A DNA stretch of 64,000 nucleotides, from the NCBI GenBank assembly GCA_950295325.1, contig OX485805.1:51424758-51488757 (forward strand). The letters are read 5' to 3'. Made by a program: the position numbers and the translations under genes. Shown here in pieces: positions 22,412 through 33,005 of this stretch (its first letter is position 1; every line of letters starts with the position of its first letter). The DNA comes from Polytrichum commune (taxonomy: Eukaryota; Streptophyta; Polytrichopsida; Polytrichales; Polytrichaceae). The notes below the pieces were generated by a model that saw only the letters and a program-made list of their open reading frames with translations, made no database searches and was not told the DNA's origin.

Positions 22412-22541
22412 TGTTGGAATTTCAATGTATGAGTTGCTACACAACCCTTACCTCTGCTTAGCTCTACAGCTTGTTAGCGATACTCGCCGGACTAGAAGCG
22501 ACACACTTCTCAGGTAAACCCTAAGAACATAAATTCTAACA
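22412..22541 (-). repeat. 3' LTR of the Copia element with adjacent polypurine tract
   Basis: On the minus strand this 130-bp stretch starts TGTTAGAATTTATG and ends TTGAAATTCCAACA, with the TG...CA boundaries and the TGTTRGAA/TTCCAACA inverted ends typical of Copia LTRs. Just before it (plus 22542-22555) the minus strand reads GAAGCGAGGGAGGG, a good polypurine tract for plus-strand priming. No second copy of the LTR was found at the other end. Confidence 0.75.
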
Positions 22542-22742
22542 CCCTCCCTCGCTTCGAAGAGGATTTACATTTTTTCGGTTCTTGTGTCGCACTATGATTC
22601 TTCGATTGGCCGGAAAGTTTGAAGGTCGAGTGCCCCTGATTGGTCCCATCGTTAGTCACCTGCACTGTATGTTGGTGCGCTTTGGATAGGCCTGACTTGA
22701 ATTTCTTCAAATCAGAGTGGCGAGGAACAAGAAAAACAGAGG

Positions 22743-25700
22743 TCAAGAGAATGGGGATTTCCTGGAGACCTCGGAAAGTCCCATGATGTCGAGTCCAGTC
22801 CTAAATTTCTGAAACAGAGGTTTCCCAAGTGGTTTTGTGAAAATGTCTGCGATTTGATTTGCGGAAGGAATGTAAAGTAGCTTCACATCCCCACATTCAA
22901 CCTTCTTTCGAGAGTGATGGTAGTGAATTACAATGTGCCTCCAGAGCAAGTTGATGATTGGTTTTTCTGCCATGGAGATACTGGCTTGATTATTGCAGAA
23001 GATGATGGTGGGCTTGATGTTTTTAATATCCATGTCTTTCGCGAGAATTTGAAGCCACGAGGCTTCCTTGCATGCATTCGCGATGGACTTGTATTCAGCT
23101 TCTGAGGACATCGAAACAGGGGCTTGTATCTTGGAAAGCCAAGATACTGGTGAAGATCCAAGTCTAAACACAAAGCCAGTAGTGGACCTCCCTGAAGAAA
23201 TTTCTCCTCCCTAATCGCTGTCCACAAAGCCCAAGAGTATTGAGGATTCATGACTTCGAAAGAGAATCCCATAATCCCATAATCCCAGGTACCCGCAACG
23301 TACCTCAAGATTCTTTTGCAAGCATAAAGATGTGAGAGTTGAGGCTTTCACATGAATCTGCTCATAATTCCAACAAAATACGAGGTCGGGACAGGTGCAT
23401 GTCAGGTGAATAAGTTTTCCAACAATTTTTCTATAGAAGGTTGAGTCAACCTCCTCTTCTCCCATGTCTGGTTCAAGCCGAGGTTGTTCTACCATGGGTG
23501 TTGCTAGAGGTTGACATTCAAGCATGTCGAAGCACTCAAGGATTTGGTGTGCATAGCCACGTTGGGACATAAAGATCCCCTCCCTCACCTGCACACACTC
23601 TGCCTTGAGATATAGGGTGACATCACCATTTCCCAATTCACTCATTTCAAATTTTTGCTCAAGTTGCTTTTAAAACCAATCAATCCACTCATGACTGTTC
23701 CCAGTTAAGAGAAGATCATCGACTTATAGAACTAGCAATAAAATAATGCCTTTGTCCTTGACAACATAGAGATTGTAGTCACCTTCTCCTTTACAAAACC
23801 CTTGCCCTTTGAGTAGGAATCGATTTTGTCACACCAGGCCTTTGGAGTTTGCCATGGATGTCACGTTATGCCTTAAATACTCATTTCGTAGATAGAGCTC
23901 GTTTTCCAAGTGGTAACTTTGTGAGTTCCCAAGTTCCATTCTTCAAAATAGCATTCATTTCTTGAATCATTGCCTTCTTCAAATTTGGATCAGTCGTTGC
24001 AGCTTCATAGGAGGGTGGTTTAAAACTAACATGGACTGAAGTGCAAGCATGATAGTCCTTGAGCCATGAAGGTTTATTTGAGAACTTGCCTGATCTTGTA
24101 CGAGGTTTCTCCTCGGAGGCCATGTCAAAATTCTTGTGAATTTCTGGATCCTTAAGCTCTTGCATTAGTCCTGCTTCTTCAAGGCCATCCTCCCTGAATT
24201 GAGCTGAATTTGATGTGCTTCCTTCCAAGCTAGGTTCATCCCCAGAAAACTTGTAAGGGTCTGAGGTTTTGATGAACCTGACTCGAGTGAAGGTTATGGA
24301 AGAGGCACCAATTCTTCTGATCTCGTTCTTCTTAAGGGGCTCTCAAGTGGGCTGAGAATCACCTTCTCTGGAACTGTGACTGGTGAGACTCAGAGGAATA
24401 GGAGATTGCAAGGTGCCAGAGGGATAGGTCTCTTTGGTGGAAAGAAGTGGCTTAGAAGCCAAAGAAATGCTCAGATGAGTTCACTGAGAATGGTGCATGC
24501 CACCCTTTCCCTATATCAAGATTTAAGGGTGCGTGATAACTTCTTAGATATAAGGTCTCTCTGGAAGGGGCCACAGGAAACATTTGCTCATTGAAAGTTA
24601 CATCTCTGCTTACGACAACCTTGTTTTGAGATGTAATGAAGACTCTGTAGTCTTTTGTAGAATTGTCATAGCCCATCATTAAGCCTTTGTTTGCCCTTTC
24701 GCTGAGTTCGTCTTGATTGTTACGTGGGATATGTACAAAACTCAAACAGCCAAAAACATGTAAGTGAGATAAGTCAAGAATTTGTCCCGTGAACAATTCC
24801 TCAGGCATCAAACTTCCATCAGCCTTAGTAGGAGATCCATTCAATAGGTACACTACTGTCTTCACTGCTTTATTTTAAAAAGAGACGTTGACCTTGCTGT
24901 TAAGAAGCATTGCTCTCACTCTGGACATGATGCTTATGTTCCTTCTCTCCACAACGCCATTTTGTTGTGGTGTATAGGATTGGGTTCTATGACGTTGAAT
25001 ACCTGATTGTTGACAAAATTTTGAAAACTCCTTAGAAATATATTCCCCTCCATTATCACTTCTCAGAAATTTAAAGGGCTTACCCATTTGTTTTTCTATC
25101 ATTAATTTAAAAATCTTAGACTTTTCTAAGACTTGATTCTTGGTTTTCAAGAGAAAGATCCAGATTCTCTAGAGAAGTCATCCACAAAAGTTACAAAATA
25201 CCCAGAATCATCATGAAAGGTCACAGGCAGTGGGCCACAAACATTTTAATGAATTAACTCGAGAACATTTGAAGCTCTAGATAAAGACTCTTGAGGAAAT
25301 TTGAGTCGGGACTGACGTGCTTTTTGACAAATCTCACAAGCACAGGGTTTTATTTTGAGCAAAGGGATTCCTGTACTCATCCTTGTGAGATTATGAAGAC
25401 TTTGTTAACTGATGTGCCCAAATCTCTCATGCCACGTCCTAGTCAAACTCTGAATATCCTCAAGAGAGTTTACCATAAGATTCGATGGAAAAGACGACAA
25501 ATTGTACAGACTGCTTCCTTTGTGTCTAGCTCCTAAGGCAATTATATCAGGTGGAGAGGATTTTGATATGACAATGCACAATCATATGTCCTTTATCCGC
25601 AATTTGGCCTATAGACACCAAATTTTTGTGTAGATCTGGAACATTAAAAAAGAGTCTTTGATAGCTTTTATTCCTCCCGAAGGTAATTCAAAATCAACAT

Positions 25701-26753
25701 TACCTCTCCCGTGAATCACATGAGTTTGACCTCCCGCAGATAGCACAGGGGAAGGATTGTGAGACACTTCCAAGCTAGAAGACACATGAGGGTTGCCTGT
25801 GAAGTGCTTTGACAGACCAGTATCTATAATCCAAGTAGGTTCAGCTCCTGGAGCCAGGGCTAGTGCAGCCATGGCATGTTCAATTTCTTCATCTATCACT
25901 AGTTCTCTAAGTCGTGGTTCAATGCCGAGATTCTCCAATGGTGCAGTTTCCGAGCCCGAACTCTTCACCTTCGCAGAGAAGACTTGCTCATTTTTCTCCG
26001 AAGTAAATGCTCCATGGTTAGAGGATTTCTCTCTCTTGAGCCATAAGACCAATTTTCAGTTCCTCTAGATGGAAAACGAGCCATGGAATATTTCGCCACA
26101 TGATTCAGACCACCACACTTGTGACAGATCACTTCTTCCCTTTTCAATTCGTCCCTGTGCAAGTTTTCCTTACCAGAAAAATAAGAAGATAAACCTCTCA
26201 ATTGAGAGCTGAATCGGCCCTAAGGAGAGTAGGCATACCGAATTCTTCCTTGCAAAGGAGATCTAATTCGGACGATTAGTGCTTCTTCAACTACATCGTG
26301 ATCCTTACGACCAGCATTGGTTTCATCCATCTGAAGTCTACTACTGAGTTCCTCAAGAGTAAGCAAAACCATTTCAGTTTGGATGATTCGAACAAAGATG
26401 TCAAACCTAGATGACAAACTTTTAGGTACCTTGTGAATTACCACAACTGGAGCCAACGACATGCCAATCTCCTTCAGCTCTTGTAATTCTTGTTCCATGA
26501 AATCCCCAACCTTCATCCCTTCCGTCATTCGAAGCTTTGACCACCTATACAACACCACCATCTAACCTGAGATTGAGCTAGTAGCATAGAGTTCTGTGAG
26601 TACCTTCCAAGCAACTCTAGGATCTTTGACGTCCTTGATATGAATCAAGGTGCAAGGGGTCATTGAGAGCTTCAAAATTCCAAGTGCTCTTGTTTTCTTC
26701 TTCCGGAGTATAGAACTCTTCGAAATGACTTGAAGTCGACTTTGTTGGTGCAA
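22743..26753 (-). pseudogene. Copia Gag-Pol polyprotein remnant
   Basis: Recognisable pieces, N to C. UBN2-type gag (26753-26220) has WKVLTELY and KVPKSLSSRFD. A zinc knuckle, CHKCGGLNHVAKYS (about 26130-26090), has Ser for its last Cys. The protease site is WIIDTGLSKHFTG (about 25840). Integrase has RSDNGGEY and TPQQNGVVERRN (about 25060-24940) and then LHVFGCLSFVHIP. RT begins at PPSYEAA...NGTWELTKLP (about 24020-23900). The RT catalytic Y-V-D-D is interrupted: the Tyr codon is TAA (23724-23726), followed by VDDLLLTG. RNase H shows SSEAEYKSIANACKEASWLQ and ends ADIFTKPLG. Breaks include a stop between gag blocks at 26562, and shifts or stops near 24870, 23880 and 23650. There is no full-length reading frame. 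Confidence 0.9.
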
Positions 26754-26921
26754 TCGACTGCTTGCTAGTAGTTGGCTTCTAGATTATAAGATTGTTGAAG
26801 ACCAAGCGTGTTGATATGTCAATATATCAATTGCTAAAAAAACAGTCAACTTGGGCAGATGATTATTGAAGAGTAGTTGGCTTCATCCATCAACTATTGG
26901 CAAACAGTCGTTAACAGTAGA

Positions 26922-27353
26922 TGTAAGGCCCCCTTAGAGTGAGCATAGGCATTAGACGGATGAACACCTAAGGGGGTTGTGTGTGCGGTTAGCCGCACCT
27001 CTTAGAGTGTATTTGGGTTGAACCCGGTTGGAATTCCACACTTAGGCGGGAGGACTAAGTGTGGCGCAAGGTGACCCGTGCGAGGGGTGCACGAAGGGCT
27101 TGAGCACGAGGCTCAAAGGGGGAGGCCCAAGAGGACTTAGAATACACGCGAGGCATGTGGGATAGCCCAAGCCTTGGCGCTAAAAAAATAGTGATAAAGT
27201 GGCCCAATGGTTGACTAGTGAAGACCTACGAGTATTACAACCCTGAGGGTCCAAGGTCTCCAATGAGTGTGGACTCACCTAACAAGTGACTTGTGTAGAT
27301 GAATTGTTAGCTTCACGTGGGGTGTGAGGGATGTGGTGCTAAGCAACATCACA
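26922..27353 (+). repeat. LTR (432 bp) of a second retroelement
   Basis: Starts TGTAAGGCCCCCTTAGAG and ends CAACATCACA, so it has TG...CA ends. An initiator-tRNA-Met type primer site follows two bases later. Within it, TGGCCCAATGG (27200-27210) and GGTCCAAGGTC (27248-27258) resemble RNA polymerase III A and B boxes at near-tRNA spacing. No paired LTR was seen downstream, so this is either a truncated element or a solo end with leader. Confidence 0.6.
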
Positions 27354-27355
27354 AG

Positions 27356-27367
27356 TGGTATGAGAGT
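27356..27367 (+). other. Primer-binding site, initiator Met tRNA type
   Basis: TGGTATGAGAGT two bases after the LTR end differs at one position from TGGTATCAGAGY, the usual plant retrotransposon site complementary to the 3' end of initiator Met tRNA. Confidence 0.6.
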
Positions 27368-27960
27368 GTCCAAGCTTAGAATCGTGATTAGATACTTAAG
27401 GGTGATTTAGAAGCTTAGCGATCTTAGAGACTATGACAATGACAACCACGAAGTGTTCAAAAAATGATAACGGCGAAACGTGATGAGGCAAAGACGAGAC
27501 TAGAGAGGAGTTAGCTCTGGGAGCTGAAGTGGCGGCGACTCAAGGCGAAGAGGATGGGCCGAATAAGAAGACTCGTGTATTGCATAAGAAAAAAAAAATT
27601 AAAAGAAACAAAACCATGAGTCAATTCTAATAAGAGTTGAATTTAAAGCAAATTCATATAGAGGTTAATCCGGAGACGAGGTGGTGAATCAAGGCGTTGC
27701 GGAGCAAGAACCATCCAACAAACCGTTTGTTCAAAGCGATGAGATTAGCTTCGACGAGTCCGAGAAAGATTCAGATTAAACGGGTATGCGACGATGCGAA
27801 ACGCCCATAGCGAGGTTCAATGATGAAGTCCGCGAAATGAAGCTAGCAATGACCAATCTAATGGACCAAAATCAATTGTTGGTTGAGATTATCAAGAGCG
27901 GAAAATGATCGTCATCAGACACTACTAAACCTACTTATTTAAAAAATATTTCAAAATTTA
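27368..27960 (+). mobile_element. Leader and gag start remnant downstream of the LTR
   Basis: Sequence after the primer site is richer in G and A than its surroundings. It contains short interrupted coding-like strings such as EVREMKLAMTNLMDQNQLLV (about 27820-27890), which look like a gag N-terminal coiled region. Stops break it and no pol domain follows. The element appears to be cut before 28000. Confidence 0.4.
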
Positions 27961-28212
27961 TGTTATAAGATATAAAAGGTTAAAAAAATATTGAGACGTT
28001 CATCACCGAATACGAAACGTATTGTGACACTTCGAACTACAATGCCACGATATGAGGGTGCAAAGTTTTGGTTATGTCCTTAAAGATGGTTTGTCACCAT
28101 TATATTATCGTCCCTCATCCTATTTTCTTCATTTCTCTCTATCTATTTTTCACAAATTATCCTCTCATTCTATTTTCTTGCTCCTGCAGAGGATTTATCC
28201 TCTGACAAAAAA

Positions 28213-28485
28213 ATGGAGAACAAGAGGACCTCCCCTACCTTTTACATCGACTACCTCATTATGTCAGAAATCTTTCCCATATGGAAGGTATTGCCATGTC
28301 TAATGATAGCTCCCGCTTCGCGCCGATACAATGTCAAACCTAATGATTGGTCCGAATTGACATATAAAGTGAATCGGGGTGAACTCAGAATGGAAGTCTA
28401 TATTTCATTTTTTAGTTTCCTAGGTTTCGCGGGATGCATGGTTCTCAATTTGTTCGGGGGCTTGAAACCAATCGCTGCCGCTTTG
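28213..28485 (+). pseudogene. Putative first exon of the FCP1-like composite gene
   Basis: ATG 28213 in good context (AAAAAATGGAG) opens 91 codons ending exactly at a GTGAGT donor. The protein starts MENKRTSPTFYIDYLIMSEI, has a basic middle, and ends in a hydrophobic stretch (VYISFFSFLGFAGCMVLNLF) that could be a membrane segment or a buried core. No family recognised. Confidence 0.5.
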
Positions 28486-28849
28486 GTGAGTTTCATCTTT
28501 GCAACCTTCAGTTTTCAATTGCTTCCCTCTTGACACATTTTCCCTAACACATTTTTCCTAATCTTAGTTTAATTTTTCAAATGAACGACTTTAATGTATT
28601 CTGCTACATGAATTTAGCCTCCATGCATATATTGGATCCATTAATTCAACGAGTTTGTGTACTTAAACTAGCAGATTTCATACAACACGAGGAAGATGAT
28701 GAGTATCAAACACACGATGGCCACGTTCATCCTGACGTAAACCCGTTTCCACCCTGACTTTTCGTAGGTATTGTTCAACAATTTGATTTCTAATCTTCAT
28801 ACAATTCTTTCATTTTTTATTGACCCTCATTTCGTATGGTTTGCTACAT

Positions 28850-29250
28850 ATGAGGATGTCGAAGATCGTCGATTACTCGACGACATGGACATTCACCATC
28901 TCACATCTGATGCGGATGAAGTTCCAGAGGCGAAAGATGACGAATCCGAAGAGGCTCCAAGTGAGAGGGATACTAACGTTGAGAGCAATGGCGAAACCCC
29001 TCAGACGGACCATCACTCGGACGATGATGCGACTATTTGTCAAATTCATTTAGAAGAGCCTATGTCCACTCCTTGTGATCTTGGTGTTTTGCCATTGCGA
29101 GCTAAGCTACTTGACTTTACGTCTTCAAACCAAGACATGAATCGTCCCCCACACCATAACAAAGGACGAAGCAGAGGCTCACGAGGATAATGCTAATGAG
29201 AAGCACGATGATGACGACCAGGATGACAAGGAGGATCATAAAGATGTTGA
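28850..29250 (+). pseudogene. Acidic low-complexity region of the composite gene
   Basis: Reads YEDVEDRRLLDDMDIHHL, then a Glu/Asp-rich stretch ending in a stop at 29190. In the next frame, from about 29155, coding-like sequence resumes with DEAEAHEDNANEKHDDDDQ up to a GTAACT donor near 29260. A two-base shift near 29150 would join them. Such acidic linkers are usually disordered. Confidence 0.45.
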
Positions 29251-30439
29251 TCATCGGTAACTCGATGTGGTTTTGAAGTCTGGCATTTCTGACCGCGACA
29301 ACAACCAACCTTCACAACATGTTTCACGTAATCCCCCCATACCCACTACTTCCGATGTCGTTCCGAGTAGAGCCATAGACACTCCACTAAGGACGACTTG
29401 GACCTTAAGTCGAGCCTCCACTAAGGATAGACATAAGCGTCGACATATCGCATCCGTGGAGCCTCCAATTACAAGGATGTTTTGGAAGAGAAGATGATGG
29501 GCATTTTGGGGAAAACGTTGCCAGACTATCTATCAAGCCTACTCAAAGAAGCAATGGCCCAAGTCATGTCGCCTTCACAAGTTGTGGCCACGCCAATTCT
29601 TATTCCAACCCCTGTGACTCTTATTTTGAAGATTGATTCAGTCTCCCTTTCTACTATTCGCCCACAAGATCCACTTCCTCAAGTCGATCTTCAAAGCGGA
29701 TCTCCCAAGTACCACCAAGTAGATCAAGTGGACCAACTAGAGCCGGCAAATAAACCGGCCGACTCCAACCAAGTGCAGCAAATTTCCCCTGCAGATGTCG
29801 TGTGCATGGAGGGGCTTTCCCATGATTGCCAACCAGTTGCTGATGAAGTAAATAACGTTTGGTTTTTTTCCGCTTATCTATTTTTTTTAATTTGCTAATC
29901 ACTGAATCTCCACCTGGATATTTTATCCAGGTTGGAGGCCACGCACCATAATCCAATCACTTGGCAACTAGGAAGCAGTTTCTAGATTACAATCTAAAGT
30001 TGACTAGAGTATTGGCCTTAAAATTTATAGAACATTTTAGATGTAGGGAAACTCTCCATGTAGTGAGTATAAGAAATATGTACAATTTATATTCAATGAA
30101 ATGTGCGTTTCGTTTGTATATATTGTCTGCAATGTAATCTCCTCGTTGTCTTTAACAATACATGTTCAATTCACAGGCTCCTTTGCAAATCATTGATATG
30201 ACATGGCCATAATCACCATGTGCGGTACTCCCTCAAACGGGTCCAGCCGAAAAGGACACCTCAATTGTATTCGGCCCCATTCCAGCCCCCATTGCCACTA
30301 TATTATTTACTCCACGAACGTTTGTCGTTACCCCTTTGGACAAAGCGGACCGTCCACCCCTTTTGCCCACAGATCGTGACGATGATCTTGTAGTCAAGTC
30401 GCCTTCAGTCACTTCTATCCAACTTGCCGCCATTGAACC

Positions 30440-30660
30440 TCTTGTTGTGAAGCATGTTGTCGTTGAGCCTTCCGAGCCTGGGTCATCATCTGGAGGCCCA
30501 CGTCAGCCCATCAAACTTTTTGCTATGAAGCCTACTGTCATCGAGCCTTCCCCAGCCCGGGTCGTCATCTGAAGGCCCACGTCAGCCCATCGAACCTCGT
30601 GCTGTAAAGCCTACTGTCGTCGAACCTTCCCAACCCGGATGATCATCTGGAGGCCCACAT
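30440..30660 (+). repeat. Three ~80-bp coding repeats, Pro/Ser-rich
   Basis: Three tandem units encode variants of KPTVVEPSxPGSSSGGPRQP. Unit 2 has one extra C near 30550, which shifts the frame. Unit 3 has TGA (30640-30642) where the others read TCA. Conservation of the peptide between units shows they once lay in a translated frame. Confidence 0.7.
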
Positions 30661-30663
30661 CCT

Positions 30664-31148
30664 GTGAAGAAGTACGTGGAACGATGCCCACGTGACGACA
30701 AATTCCCAAACTTCCCTCCCGACAACACTAAAGTATGTGATCGTCCATTTGAGGATTTCCAGGCTATGCACAACAAGCGTGCCGAAGTCACATGTCCAAA
30801 TCTTCGTATGCAACCCAACAATTCAGTTCGTGTAAGTTTCATTTCCCTTCTCAACAAACTTTCACTTGGTCCATTGGATTTCCATTTCCACATATCCAGT
30901 TTATTGTTGTCCGCGACATTCATCTCCGTGTAGTTTTGGGTTCAAGGTGGACAATGTACGCAAACGACTGTGGATGCGCCAAACACCTTGTTTATGTTGA
31001 CAACTATCCAAACATCGATAGGAATATCTCTCAAGTTTTCACACGGGAGATGGGAATTGCGTGTGCTAAAAGACTTATATCTAGGGGCCCTCAAGATCCC
31101 TCCTTAGGACTTTCGGATCGCTGGGAATTCAATCCCATATCTTTCAAG
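30664..31148 (+). pseudogene. Two exons upstream of the HAD domain, unrecognised module
   Basis: Exon 30664-30831 (56 codons) reads KKYVERCPRDDKFPNFPPDN and ends RMQPNNSVR at a GTAAGT donor. Exon 30900-31148 (83 codons) begins after ATATCCAG with FIVVRDIHLRVVLGSRWTMY and contains CGCAKHLVYVDNYPNIDRN, ending at GTATTA. Both introns are phase 0 and both exons are fully open. The Cys, Trp and Tyr content suggests a folded domain. I know no family with this pattern. Confidence 0.55.
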
Positions 31149-31316
31149 GTATTAGTTTCCAAGTTCATAATAACTTATATATCAAAATCATTATAAACGT
31201 TAACATCAATATATCCACTTGGAAATTGAAGTTATCAAGTTCAAATTTGATAATAATATTAACATTATATAATTCGAGTATAGCAAGAAAAGTTGACATT
31301 GGATTCATATCGGCAG

Positions 31317-32066
31317 ACGCTTGCTGATGTACTCGACCGAAGGTTCATTCTGGTGTTCAATCTAAATGGCATATTTTGCCATTGTATTCCTCGTCACCGT
31401 GATTTGGTCGTTGTACCCACTTGAATGGTGCAAGATCGTGCAGCCGACAATGGTCTTGCGCTTGTCGGGCCCAGAGTTGTCCTACCTAGACTAGGTTACA
31501 AGCAGTTTTGGGAGAGAATGACCCAAATGTTCCATGTTTGCATATGGTCTTCCATGGAAAAGTCCACCGTGGACCTTGTGGTGGAGTTTTTATTCGATGG
31601 AATGTCCATACCTGCTATAGTACTTGGCCAAGAGGATTGCATTACATTCAAGGACATCTGGAACAATGAGCTCAGGAACCCCCTAAAGCCAGAAGCAATC
31701 TTGTTTTTTAAAAGTTTAAACAAAACGTTTTGGTGGCCACATGTATCCCTCGATTCTGGACGCATTACTGCCACTATTTCAAACAATGTTCTTGTGGATG
31801 ACAACCCGTACAAAGGATGTTGTAATCCATACGAGAATTCATTGTTTCCTGATTCCTTCACCACCAACAAACCTACAACCGCTGACATGAGAGCAGTTCT
31901 GCTCCCCTACTTCCAACGTATGTTCAATACAATAATGAGCGACATACGCGATTTTGTGGTCACACATAGATTTGGGCAACCACTAGTCAAGCATAACGAC
32001 CCAATGAGGGAGTCAATTTTGATGGCCAACAAGCACTCCAATCGACCCGACTTGCAGTCCATTTAA
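31317..32066 (+). pseudogene. FCP1/NIF-like HAD phosphatase domain with Asn for the nucleophile Asp
   Basis: After a CGGCAG acceptor the exon reads TLADVLDRRFILVFNLNGIF. Plant NIF-type domains have VLDLNG here, the first Asp being the phosphate-accepting nucleophile; codon 31359-31361 is AAT (Asn). A TGA at 31422-31424 interrupts the frame, which reopens at ATG 31425. Then come VGPRVVLPRLGYKQFWERM, FHVCIWSSMEKSTVDLVVEF (the F-x-V-G-I-W-S-S motif II region), GQEDCITFKDIW, RNPLKPEAILFFKSLNK (motif III Lys) and NVLVDDNPYKGCCNP (acidic motif IV, usually VDDSPYK). It ends NRPDLQSI. FCP1/SCP enzymes dephosphorylate the RNA polymerase II tail and other proteins; with Asn at the nucleophile this copy should not. 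Confidence 0.75.
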
Positions 32067-32164
32067 GTTGTACCAAGAAAGTCGCAATATAGGGTGTAGG
32101 GTTAGGGGTTTCAAGGTTTAAGATTGAATGGCATGTAACATTGTTTGTTCTATGCTATCTACAG

Positions 32165-33005
32165 TTTCCTCCTGTTGGATACATACCCTCTTGTTCCAAG
32201 CGCTCAGCGTTCGTGTGTCCGACACCGGGCCATGGAAGAAACGTAGTTATGGCACGACCGCCTTTGTTGCCGATTCATGTGGGCGTAGAAGCTTCCAAGG
32301 TCGCTTACTCTGAAAGTTCCTTGCCCCACGCTGAATCAGCCCCTCAAGGACATAGTCTGGTAAATTTAGCTATTTCATATGCGCCTTGTGTTCATTGGCA
32401 ATGTTCTTGCCCAAATAAACATTTGTAAATCTCTGTTTAATTTTCTTTCTTTTCAAAATCTGGCGTGGAATGTATGTGCATGTATATGAATGTACTTAGT
32501 AGTATTTGTGGAAGGCAATAAAATGGAGAATGTTTTTTCCTTATGTCGGCCTGCAGGGTGTTGACCTGAATATGCTCCCCCCAATGGATGATGTAGCACC
32601 TCCCAGTCATACATTATCAATTATGCGCCCCACCGCTACCCGCGAGTACCAAATTGTGCTAATCCATTGCAAGGGCCCGAGTCAAGAGGTGTTCGTCTTC
32701 TACGTGTTGGATTGGCTGGACTTGGGAAGACTTATGTCCCTCAACCCTCAACCCATGTGGAGGCTTCAACACCTCCGTGTGGAACCTCAGCTATCATGCA
32801 CCCCACTGCCTCCCGCAACTACCAAATTTCACTCATTGAATCGCAAGGCCTTAATTCAAGGGCATTTCGACTTTTGCGTGCTGGATTGGCTGACCGTGCA
32901 AATACCCCTATCCTTCGACCATGCGAGACTACAATTGGCCCCAATTTAGAAGCCACAAAATGTATTAACTACAATGATGATCAAATAGCATTTGTGAGAC
33001 GTTAA
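32165..33005 (+). pseudogene. C-terminal exons of the composite gene with an internal repeat
   Basis: Exon 32165-32359 (65 codons, CTACAG acceptor, GTAAAT donor) starts FPPVGYIPSCSKRSAFVCPT. Exon 32557-33005 follows CTGCAG in phase 0 with GVDLNMLPPMDD. The latter has two copies of a roughly 55-residue unit. Unit 1 is MRPTATREYQIVLI then, one frame over, QGPESRGVRLLRVGLA. Unit 2 is MHPTASRNYQISLIESQGLN, SRAFRLLRAGLA. One lost base near 32672 in unit 1 explains the frame change. The stop is at 33003-33005. Repeat function unknown. Confidence 0.6.

Larger units (their letters stand above)
22412..26753 (-). mobile_element. Ty1/Copia retrotransposon, 5'-truncated and inactive
   Basis: Minus-strand order is gag, protease, integrase, reverse transcriptase, RNase H, polypurine tract, LTR: the Copia order, with integrase before RT. 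The 3' LTR is intact, but the expected 5' LTR and primer site near 26760-26920 are missing. The next recognised feature on that side is the start of another retroelement LTR at 26922. Several stops and frameshifts break the polyprotein, so the element cannot move by itself. Confidence 0.9.
28213..33005 (+). pseudogene. Composite multi-exon gene with an FCP1/NIF-like HAD domain, decayed; family not recognised
   Basis: A chain of plus-strand exons, several joined by intact GT-AG introns in phase 0: 28213-28485 (ATG start), an acidic block about 28850-29250, a helical plus Pro/Gln block about 29482-29847, Pro-rich repeats about 30440-30660, then 30664-30831, 30900-31148, 31317-32066, 32165-32359 and 32557-33005. 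The 31317-32066 exon is an FCP1/NIF-like phosphatase domain; the others have no family I know. Damage: a frameshift near 29150, an extra base near 30550, TGA at 30640, TGA at 31422, and one lost base near 32672. Consistent splice phases and protein-level repeats show it was once a real gene; the breaks say this copy is dead, or that its exons are chosen differently. It may be a lineage-specific or transposon-carried family. Confidence 0.6.

Noticed and set aside
22928-23308. 126-codon minus-strand frame overlapping the Copia RNase H region
   Set aside because: Alternative frame of the same retrotransposon; mostly a shadow, though the start may reflect a frameshift in the polyprotein.
27190-27262. 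Possible functional tRNA gene
   Set aside because: Only A- and B-box-like strings are visible. I could not form an acceptor stem or a normal anticodon arm, so it is reported only as a tRNA-like signature in the LTR.
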